From the NCBI GenBank assembly GCA_002452695.1, contig DKFA01000082.1:1-7305 (forward strand): a stretch of 7,305 nucleotides of DNA. The letters run 5' to 3'. Origin of the DNA: Dehalococcoidia bacterium UBA6808. GTDB lineage: Bacteria; Chloroflexota; Dehalococcoidia; GIF9; UBA5629. The stretch's first letter is position 1. Every line of letters starts with the position of its first letter. Shown piece after piece: positions 1 to 4,908 of this stretch. Below the pieces are notes generated by a model. It was not told the DNA's origin and did not search any database. It saw only the letters and a program-made list of their open reading frames with translations. The translations under genes and the position numbers were made by a program.

Positions 1-52
1 ACATATCCGGCAGCTTCCTGCAGCCCTTCAAACAGGCTGAAAAGAAAAACAA

Positions 53-92
53 CACCCGGCGGCGCGCCTTTTACGGAAAACTCCGCCGGGTG
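53..92 (-). terminator. Rho-independent terminator for the small membrane peptide gene
   Basis: A perfect 10-bp GC-rich inverted repeat (CACCCGGCGG at 53-62, CCGCCGGGTG at 83-92) encloses a 20-base loop. Read on the minus strand, the stem is followed immediately by TTGTTTTTCTTTTC, a classic U-rich tail. It lies about 45 bases past the stop codon of the 36-residue minus-strand peptide gene, so it probably ends that transcript and any read-through from the acetyltransferase gene upstream. On the plus strand the stem is followed, a few bases later, by a shorter T-run, so it may also work weakly for a plus-strand gene ending left of the window. Confidence 0.85.
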
Positions 93-138
93 CAAGGATT
101 ATTTTTCTGAAATATTTCTCACATTCCGGTCTACATTG

Positions 139-249
139 CTATAAACCGAGCGCCCACCATACCACTCCCATGCCTACATCTATGGCAATCAGGATTGCAA
201 CAGATACGATAAACATGATAATCATCATTCCCATTTGCTGGTCATCCAT
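139..249 (-). CDS. Small single-pass membrane peptide, 36 aa, function unknown
   Basis: ATG start and TAG stop enclose 36 codons. The start is preceded by a strong purine-rich ribosome binding site (GGAGGAAGG, about 5 bases before the ATG) and the stop is followed by a strong intrinsic terminator. Together these make it much more credible than a random small ORF. The peptide opens with a short polar stretch (MDDQQ), then a long hydrophobic segment from about residue 6 to the end, rich in Met, Ile and Val and interrupted by a single Asp at residue 24, with a WW pair at 31-32. This predicts one transmembrane helix with a short acidic N-terminus. I do not recognise the family. It lies 146 bases downstream of the acetyltransferase gene on the same strand, and I see no convincing promoter of its own. 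It could be a small accessory subunit, a membrane-stress peptide or a hydrophobic toxin; nothing here chooses between these. Confidence 0.65.
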   Translation of the reverse strand: MDDQQMGMMIIMFIVSVAILIAIDVGMGVVWWALGL

Positions 250-288
250 AGCCACCTTCCTCCAATTCTTAAATCTGTCCCTCTAAAG

Positions 289-337
289 AGGCCGCGCTGA
301 CAATCTTGCTTCTGCTGCCCGTACTACACCGCGGCCT
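289..337. repeat. 8-bp inverted repeat between two minus-strand genes
   Basis: AGGCCGCG (289-296) is matched by CGCGGCCT (330-337) across a 33-base loop. It lies between the acetyltransferase stop and the small peptide ribosome binding site. On the minus strand the distal arm is followed by CTTTAGAG, which is not a clear U-tract, so it is at best a weak attenuator or an RNA-stabilising stem. Confidence 0.4.
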
Positions 338-341
338 GAAC

Positions 342-358
342 GAGGCGGCGATCGCCTC
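342..358. repeat. Short hairpin downstream of the acetyltransferase gene
   Basis: GAGGCG (342-347) and CGCCTC (353-358) form a perfect 6-bp stem with a 5-base loop, 38 bases past the acetyltransferase stop codon as read on the minus strand. No T-run follows on either strand, so it lacks the second half of an intrinsic terminator. It may protect a 3' end or be part of a larger fold with the neighbouring 8-bp inverted repeat. The rest of the 250-395 spacer holds nothing else that I can identify. Confidence 0.35.
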
Positions 359-395
359 AATTCGCTGGTCCGAAATTAACCGCCATCGTCAATGA

Positions 396-845
396 CTAAA
401 CTTCCAAGTTCTTGTCCCAGTTAACGATATGACTTTTCTTAAAACCGTGGAACTGTATAAACTCGTTCAGTTCCTTGTTGGTATCCTCGGCCAGCGCCCT
501 GATCACCGATATGTTTTGTATACGGCAGAATTTGATTAACTCATCTACCATCTTGCTGCCGATATGATAGCGCTGGTAGGCCGGGTCTACCATGATGCCG
601 TTAATCAAGCACAGTTCTGTAATAGGGATGTACAAGTACATAAGGTGTGCAATGACGACACCGACCGCCTTCCTGTCGATTTCAGCAATAAAACTGAAAT
701 CCATCGGGCCACCGAAACCGGAGCTTATCATGTAGGCAATATTACTTTGTTTGACCCCTATCCGTTTGTGCAGGGAAAGAATGGAATCGATGTCATAGTG
801 CATCACATGCCGGACCTTGACGGTTTCAGTTTTTACCTCGCTCAC
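396..845 (-). CDS. GNAT-family N-acetyltransferase (149 aa)
   Basis: The predicted cytosolic enzyme transfers an acetyl group from acetyl-CoA to an amine; the acceptor is unknown. The length is typical of a single GNAT domain. The motif A region at residues 82-101 includes VDPAYQRYHIGSKMVDEL, with the beta-strand, pyrophosphate loop and following helix. A motif B-like segment at about 126-137 (ELNEFIQFHGFKK) resembles the usual end of the fold. One oddity is the acetyl-CoA loop: the family pattern Q/R-x-x-G-x-G/A appears as Q91-R-Y-H94-I-G96, with His in place of the first Gly. The start is GTG, chosen because a good SD (GGGAGGT) sits about 6 bases upstream and the promoter lies just beyond it. 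The stop is TAG. It is divergent from the CoA-ligase gene, but a shared pathway through acyl-CoA is only a guess. Family assignment is firm, substrate is not. Confidence 0.85.
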   Translation of the reverse strand: MSEVKTETVKVRHVMHYDIDSILSLHKRIGVKQSNIAYMISSGFGGPMDFSFIAEIDRKAVGVVIAHLMYLYIPITELCLINGIMVDPAYQRYHIGSKMVDELIKFCRIQNISVIRALAEDTNKELNEFIQFHGFKKSHIVNWDKNLEV

Positions 846-873
846 GAAACACCTCCCAATATATCTTATTTAA

Positions 874-903
874 AGTATGCCTCGAATTTAATAACCCTGT
901 CAA
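874..903 (-). promoter_or_regulatory. Sigma-70-type promoter of the acetyltransferase gene
   Basis: On the minus strand a perfect -35 box TTGACA (898-903) is followed after 18 bases by CATACT (874-879, 4 of 6 matches to TATAAT). Transcription would start near 867, giving a leader of about 20 bases that contains the SD and GTG start. Spacing and position both fit. Confidence 0.65.
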
Positions 904-959
904 TCTGGAACTTGCCGGCATTAAAGTAGTATCTAGTCGAATGCTCGCCCAGGCCGGTT

Positions 960-990
960 TTGTTAACTTACCGGTAAAATAGTTTATAAT
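960..990 (+). promoter_or_regulatory. Promoter of the CoA-ligase gene, with a palindrome in the spacer
   Basis: A perfect -10 box TATAAT (985-990) sits 30 bases before the TTG start codon. The best -35 candidate is TTGTTA (960-965) at a long 19-base spacing; a weaker one is GTTAAC (962-967) at 17. The start of transcription would be near 997, leaving a leader of about 24 bases with the SD GGAGG (1010-1014). The poor -35 box suggests dependence on an activator or a modest basal rate. Confidence 0.55.
968..977. promoter_or_regulatory. Candidate operator: 10-bp perfect palindrome
   Basis: TTACCGGTAA is a perfect palindrome lying between the -35 and -10 boxes of the CoA-ligase promoter. It directly abuts a second small palindrome, GTTAAC (962-967). 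A dimeric regulator bound here would block or alter RNA polymerase binding. The assignment rests only on symmetry and position. Confidence 0.35.
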
Positions 991-1020
991 TGGCATATTT
1001 ACTGCAATTGGAGGCCCGTC

Positions 1021-2457
1021 TTGTCCGATATTGTTAAACAGCTCGACTATATCTTTAAGCCGCGTTCCATCGCCGTCATCGGCGCTTCGGAAAACGTGAC
1101 CAAATGGGGCTACCGGGTATTGGAAAGACCTATACGCACCGGCTATAAGGGTAATATCTACGCCGTCAATACGCAGGCCAAAACTATCCTGGGTAAACCC
1201 TCTTATGCCTCCGTCAAAGATATACCCGGTGAAATCGATATGGCTGTTATTACTACGCCGTTCAAACAGGTGCCGGTTGTCATGCGGGATTGCGTGGAAA
1301 AAGGTGTTAAAGGTGTGGTATTGATATCAGCCGGTTTCGCTGAAACAGGCTTGGAAGGTAAAAAAATAGAGGACCATGTAGTGAAGATCGCCCGCGAAGG
1401 AGGCATCAGGTTCGTAGGACCCAACGGAAACGGCATCTGGAGCGCGGCCGCAAACCTAAATATTACTTTCGATTTAGCTCCCAAGCCCGGTAATATCGCT
1501 TTCATCTCGCAGAGCGGCACTTTCGGCGAGTATCTCGTCGAGATGGCCAGGAACCGGGGACACGGTATGCGCGCTTTTGTAGCTGTAGGCAACCAGGCCG
1601 ACCTTAGCGCAGCCGACTATATTGAATACTTTTCCCAGGATGACGAGACCAGAGTCATCCTCCTCTATATGGAAGGGGTAAAGGACGGCCGCAGGTTCAT
1701 CGATGTCTGCCGGCAGGCCGTTAAAAAGAAACCGATACTCCTCTACAAGAGCGGCAGCACGGAGGCCGGCACACGCGCCGCCCTTTCCCACACATCTTCA
1801 ATTGCCGGGTCGGACATCATCTTCGACCACGCCTGCCGCCAGGCTGGCGTCATCCGCACACAGGAATCATTCCAGACCATCGAAATGGCTGTGGCGCTGC
1901 TCCATCAGCCGCTACCGTCAGGCCGCCGCGTCGGCATCGTCGGCACAGGAGGGCAAGGCGTGGTATCAGCCGACGCCTGCCAGAAGCTCGGGCTGGAAGT
2001 CCCTGAATTCGACAATCATACGGCTATGCAGATCATGCAGACCCTCCCGCCCCACGCGCCCTTACCCAGAAACCCTGTGGATTTCGCCGGCGGATACCGT
2101 ACCGCCATGGACGAGGCCAGGACGGTGGAGGCCCTGATGAAGCTGAATTATATTGATGCGGTCATTACCAACGTCCCGGTAAATCCACTGGTATGGGGTT
2201 TGCGCATCGAAAAGGGAGATTCAAATCCACGCCTGCAGGAAGCCATAAAAGTAGCGGAAGAAGGAATCGGTTACCTATGCCGGTTGCCGAAATTATATAA
2301 AAAACCCCTGGTCTGCGTACGCTGGCAGCTAAAATCAAGCGATGATCCCTACGAAGCAATCTTGATTGAGGGCGGCGTGCCCATCTACGACACGCCGGAG
2401 CAGTGCGCCCGTGCCATTTACGGGCTGGTCAAATACGCCGAATTTAGACATCGGTAA
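1021..2457 (+). CDS. Acyl-CoA synthetase (ADP-forming) alpha-subunit-like CoA-binding protein (478 aa)
   Basis: The protein resembles the alpha subunit of ADP-forming acyl/acetyl-CoA synthetases (NDP-forming acyl-CoA ligase superfamily), which interconvert acyl-CoA, ADP and phosphate with the free acid, CoA and ATP in the cytosol. Residues about 9-110 form a CoA-binding Rossmann domain (IAVIGASENVTKWGYRVL). Residues about 150-295 form a succinyl-CoA-ligase-like domain (GNIAFISQSGTFGEYLVEMA). Residues about 300-470 form the third domain. The expected phosphohistidine is present: H257 in ALSHTSSIAGS, where the family usually has SHTG. The length fits a stand-alone alpha subunit; the ATP-grasp beta domain found in fused forms is absent, and no beta subunit gene lies in the window. 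The start is TTG, chosen from the SD GGAGG six bases upstream and from the N-terminal alignment with the CoA-binding fold. The stop is TAA. It appears monocistronic. Without a partner, the reaction is inferred; a regulatory or scaffold role remains possible. Confidence 0.85.
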   Translation: MSDIVKQLDYIFKPRSIAVIGASENVTKWGYRVLERPIRTGYKGNIYAVNTQAKTILGKPSYASVKDIPGEIDMAVITTPFKQVPVVMRDCVEKGVKGVVLISAGFAETGLEGKKIEDHVVKIAREGGIRFVGPNGNGIWSAAANLNITFDLAPKPGNIAFISQSGTFGEYLVEMARNRGHGMRAFVAVGNQADLSAADYIEYFSQDDETRVILLYMEGVKDGRRFIDVCRQAVKKKPILLYKSGSTEAGTRAALSHTSSIAGSDIIFDHACRQAGVIRTQESFQTIEMAVALLHQPLPSGRRVGIVGTGGQGVVSADACQKLGLEVPEFDNHTAMQIMQTLPPHAPLPRNPVDFAGGYRTAMDEARTVEALMKLNYIDAVITNVPVNPLVWGLRIEKGDSNPRLQEAIKVAEEGIGYLCRLPKLYKKPLVCVRWQLKSSDDPYEAILIEGGVPIYDTPEQCARAIYGLVKYAEFRHR

Positions 2458-2465
2458 CAGCGCAG

Positions 2466-2924
2466 CTACTGGATGCTGAAAGGCACCGACAACTTCTCAG
2501 CATTGTTTACCGAAAGCACTACTTTGTAATCACCCTTGTGCCAGCCGCTGACCGGTTTATCCAGGTAAAAAGCCAGGTAATAAGAATCAGCATCGCTTTC
2601 GGCAATGGTGAATGTCTCATTGAGGAGTTCGTTTTCCCTCCCCACGGCTTCACCTTTAACATAGTACCAGCTTGCCTTGATCATATCCTCCGGGACCACC
2701 CCGGTTATCTTGAAGGAACAGTAGATCACGGGGATGCTGGAATCAAACGAAGTTACGACCGGGCCGGTAGGCCTGGAATCGTTATCGACAGCCGTCGTCA
2801 TAACTCCCTCTGAAATCGCCGAATTACCACCTTTCGTGCTGCCAGGAGCGGACGCCCCTCCACAGGCGCTAAATAAGATCACGAATGTCAGTAAAAAACT
2901 TATAAATACTCTCGTAGCCCTCAT
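2466..2924 (-). CDS. Small secreted lipoprotein with a possible Ig-like beta domain (152 aa)
   Basis: The N-terminus has basic residues (MRATR), a hydrophobic core and a lipobox ending FSAC at residues 18-21, so C21 would be lipidated and the protein anchored outside the membrane. After a low-complexity Gly/Ser/Thr/Ala linker (about 22-55), residues 60-152 look like a compact beta-rich domain. This part alternates hydrophobic residues and ends in SGWHKGDYKVVLSVN followed by a VPFSIQ strand, which resembles Ig-like modules at the ends of bacterial surface lipoproteins. The function is unknown. I chose this ATG over one 21 codons upstream because a GGGAG SD sits 7 bases before it and because the upstream ATG lies between the -35 and -10 boxes of the promoter, so it would not be transcribed. 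The stop is TAG, and the gene converges on the CoA-ligase gene with only 8 bases between them. Confidence 0.75.
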   Translation of the reverse strand: MRATRVFISFLLTFVILFSACGGASAPGSTKGGNSAISEGVMTTAVDNDSRPTGPVVTSFDSSIPVIYCSFKITGVVPEDMIKASWYYVKGEAVGRENELLNETFTIAESDADSYYLAFYLDKPVSGWHKGDYKVVLSVNNAEKLSVPFSIQ

Positions 2925-2974
2925 CGGTTTTCTCCCGGATATCAAATAATCAATAGAAAAATTGAACCAGGGTA

Positions 2975-3003
2975 ATTGTAGAACCATCAGGCCTATTTTT
3001 CAA
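2975..3003 (-). promoter_or_regulatory. Sigma-70-type promoter of the lipoprotein gene
   Basis: On the minus strand TTGAAA (2998-3003) is followed after exactly 17 bases by TACAAT (2975-2980), each box matching 5 of 6 consensus positions. The start of transcription would be near 2968, giving a leader of about 45 bases that ends in the SD and the ATG at 2924. This looks like a strong constitutive promoter and settles the choice of start codon. Confidence 0.75.
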
Positions 3004-3031
3004 AACGGAAAATCTGCCTACAGGTTGGGAA

Positions 3032-3055
3032 TACCCACCGTCTAACCGGTGGATA
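3032..3055. promoter_or_regulatory. Hyphenated palindrome between divergent promoters (candidate operator)
   Basis: CCACCG (3035-3040) and CGGTGG (3047-3052) form a perfect 6-bp inverted repeat around TCTAAC. After one mismatch two more pairs match on each side (TA at 3032-3033 with TA at 3054-3055). It lies midway between the -35 boxes of the lipoprotein promoter and the nfi promoter, with no gene on top of it. A dimeric regulator here could control both. A transcribed stem is unlikely because neither predicted transcript includes it. Confidence 0.4.
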
Positions 3056-3064
3056 CGATTATAC

Positions 3065-3094
3065 TTGTCAGCAAGAGCGAACAGCCATTATAAT
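3065..3094 (+). promoter_or_regulatory. Sigma-70-type promoter of nfi, predicted to give a leaderless mRNA
   Basis: TTGTCA (3065-3070, 5 of 6 to consensus) is followed after 18 bases by a perfect TATAAT (3089-3094). The normal 6-7 base distance from the -10 box puts the start of transcription at about 3101-3102, the first base of the nfi ATG. The bases before the ATG (CACCTTC) contain no SD, which agrees with a leaderless transcript. This promoter probably drives the whole string of genes to the right. Confidence 0.7.
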
Positions 3095-3101
3095 CACCTT
3101 C

Positions 3102-3782
3102 ATGGAAATCCAGCCCCGGCACACCTGGGACCTCAGCCCATCGCAGGCGCGTGAACTGCAAACCAGCCTGGCCGCCAGCATCAAGCGAAGGGGCACCGTC
3201 AAGAATCCCTCTTATGTTGCCGGAGTCGATGTCTCGGTTTCACGCCGGGCATCAAAGGGCCGCGCTGCAATAGTAGTGCTGAAATACCCTTCGCTTGAGG
3301 TTATTGATACGGCCCTGCACGAGGGCGATATCAGATTCCCCTACATCCCGGGACTGCTGTCTTTTAGAGAGGCGCCGCTGATTCTCGAAGCCTGGAAAAA
3401 GCTGGCTGTCAGGCCTGACCTGCTCATGGTAGACGGCCAGGGCATTGCCCATCCCCGCCGGCTCGGCCTCGCCTCACACCTGGGGCTGCTGCTGGATGTC
3501 GCCACCATAGGCTGCGCTAAATCGCGTCTGATCGGCAGTCATGGTATACTTGAAGATGCTCCGGGCAGCCATACACCCCTCACTGACAAAGGAGAGATCA
3601 TCGGTGCGGTGGTCAGGACCAGAAATCATGTCAAACCGCTTTACATATCTATCGGGCACAAGATCGGGCTGGGCAGTTGCATAGAAATAGTGCTGAAATG
3701 CTGCCGCGGTTACCGGCTGCCCGAACCTGCCAGAATGGCACATATGGCAGCAGGCGCTATGCAACAGCGCCACGTTATATAA
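3102..3782 (+). CDS. nfi: Endonuclease V (deoxyinosine 3'-endonuclease), 226 aa
   Basis: Endonuclease V nicks DNA at the second phosphodiester bond 3' of deoxyinosine, starting repair of deaminated adenine. All family landmarks are visible: D43 in VAGVDVS, the PYIPGLLSFRE block with wedge tyrosine Y81 and metal ligand E90, D111 and H117 in VDGQGIAHPRR, and K140 in the GCAKSRL segment. The C-terminal YISIGHKIGL and RLPEPARMAH segments are also typical. The length matches bacterial enzymes, so the gene is complete and probably active. There is no SD; the ATG falls at the predicted transcription start, implying leaderless translation, and no better internal start exists before the first conserved motif. 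The stop is TAA. It begins the plus-strand gene string, and its frame continues open (seven codons after the stop) into the zero frame of prfB, 21 bases further on. Confidence 0.93.
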   Translation: MEIQPRHTWDLSPSQARELQTSLAASIKRRGTVKNPSYVAGVDVSVSRRASKGRAAIVVLKYPSLEVIDTALHEGDIRFPYIPGLLSFREAPLILEAWKKLAVRPDLLMVDGQGIAHPRRLGLASHLGLLLDVATIGCAKSRLIGSHGILEDAPGSHTPLTDKGEIIGAVVRTRNHVKPLYISIGHKIGLGSCIEIVLKCCRGYRLPEPARMAHMAAGAMQQRHVI

Positions 3783-3803
3783 ATTAAGGGCTGTAATATA
3801 AAT

Positions 3804-4908
3804 ATGCAGGAAGAAAAAAAAAGACTGGATGAACTCCGCCGCCGGATTGCTGCGATCATGGAGCATCTTTGACATAGCAGGAAAAGAGAAAATACTCGCC
3901 AGTTTGGAAGCGCAGACCTCGGATCCCGGCTTCTGGTCCGACCAGCAAAAAGCACAGGGCATAATGCGGCAGATCGGTGCGCTGAGAGACATCATCGCCA
4001 TGTGGGATGATCTTAGCAGAAACGCCGGCGAACTGGCCGATGTCATCGACGCAGCGCTGGCCGAAAATGACGAATCGCTCAAAGAAGATATCGGCAAAGA
4101 GATCGACAAGCTTACAGCCAAATTCGACCGGATCGAGCTTCAGCTCATGCTGGATGGTCCTTACGATTCGAGGGACGCCATTATAGCCATCCACGCCGGG
4201 GCCGGCGGCACTGAGTCACAGGACTGGGCGCAGATGTTGATGCGCATGTTCTTACGCTGGGCTGAACGGCACAAGTTCAAGGCTGAGGTGCTGGATACAT
4301 CACCTGGAGACGAGGCTGGCATCAAAAGCGCCACTATCGAGATCGGCGGCAATTTTGTTTACGGCAACCTCAAATCAGAACATGGTGTACACAGGCTGGT
4401 CAGACTCTCGCCCTTTGATGCCGACCATGCCCGCCACACCTCTTTTGCCCTGGTTGAAGTCATGCCCGAGGCCGAGGAAAAGACCGACCTGCAGATCAAT
4501 CCCGATGACATCCGCATTGATACCTTCAGGTCAAGCGGTCCGGGTGGACAGCACATGCAAAAGACCAGCAGCGCAGTCAGGATCACTCACATTCCCACCG
4601 GCCTGGTGGTAAGCTGCCAGAGCGAACGATCACAGCACCAGAACAAGGAGAGCGCGCTTAAGGTGCTATATGCCCGCCTGCTCGAGATTGAAATTGAAAA
4701 ACACGAAGCTGAAAAGGCTAAGATCAAAGGCAAGCGCATAGATGCAGGCTGGGGCAATCAGATCCGCAGCTATGTGCTGCATCCCTACAAGATGGTCAAG
4801 GACCACAGGACGGAATACGAGACAAACGATCCCGGCGCAGTGCTCGACGGCGAGATTGACGATTTCATGAATGCCTACCTGCGTTCCAAAGTCGGAGAGG
4901 AAAAATGA
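3804..4908 (+). CDS. prfB: Peptide chain release factor 2, made by programmed +1 frameshift (367 aa)
   Basis: RF2 recognises UAA and UGA in the ribosomal A site and triggers peptide release. The zero frame starts at an ATG and runs 22 codons to an in-frame TGA (3870-3872). A +1 shift skips one T (3870) after the CTT codon (3867-3869) and continues from GAC (3871) to the final TGA. Counted through the shift, the tripeptide anticodon SPF is at 202-204 (RF1 would have PxT) and the catalytic GGQ at 247-249, close to their places in the 365-residue E. coli protein. GAGGTESQDWAQMLMRM and SERSQHQNKESA are typical RF2 segments. The nearest SD-like sequence (AAGGG, 3786-3790) is 13 bases from the ATG, so initiation may be weak or coupled to nfi translation. 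The final TGA overlaps the next start as ATGA. A run of nine A lies at codons 4-7. Confidence 0.95.
3860..3873 (+). promoter_or_regulatory. RF2 autoregulatory +1 frameshift site
   Basis: The site reads GGAG (internal SD-like element, 3860-3863), CAT (3-base spacer), CTT TGA C. Slippery CTT, slow UGA context with a following C, and the 3-base SD spacing all match the bacterial prfB design. When RF2 is scarce the UGA is read slowly and the ribosome slips forward to GAC; when RF2 is abundant, it terminates after 22 codons. The internal SD is shorter than the six-base one in E. coli, so shifting may be less efficient. Confidence 0.93.

Noticed and set aside
1..52. Possible gene end at the left edge
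   Set aside because: No convincing reading frame, SD or protein motif in this short piece; it is simply the sequence beyond the minus-strand terminator.
348..355. GCGATCGC octamer and GGCGCGCC (61-68) as special repeats
   Set aside because: Each occurs once as far as I saw, and short GC palindromes are expected by chance; no array or spacing pattern.
564..929. Plus-strand open frame of 121 codons opposite the acetyltransferase
   Set aside because: It is antisense to a gene with clear GNAT motifs and overlaps that gene's promoter.
1703..2137. Plus-strand 144-codon open frame overlapping the CoA-ligase gene
   Set aside because: The product is Arg/Ser/Pro-rich, as expected from an out-of-frame reading of a GC-rich gene.
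2985..2987. Upstream ATG as start of the lipoprotein
   Set aside because: It lies between the -35 and -10 boxes of the gene's promoter, has a poor SD, and would push the signal peptide inward by 21 residues.
3791..3800. A separate promoter for prfB (TAATAT/TGTAAT before the ATG)
   Set aside because: The AT-rich bases resemble a -10 box, but no -35-like sequence occurs at a suitable distance inside the nfi end.
3829..3831. ATG inside the second prfB frame as the start of RF2
   Set aside because: It lies upstream of the shift point in a frame that gives a non-RF2 N-terminus; the ATG at 3804 gives an N-terminus with helix character and leads into the shift site correctly.
3870..3872. In-frame TGA early in prfB as a sign of a broken gene
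   Set aside because: The surrounding SD-like GGAG, CTT slippery codon and following C match the programmed frameshift, and both parts join into a full RF2 of normal length.
3474..4121. Minus-strand open frame of 215 codons opposite nfi and prfB
   Set aside because: It spans the end of one well-supported gene and the start of another, is Ser/Ala-rich low-complexity protein, and has no recognisable domain.
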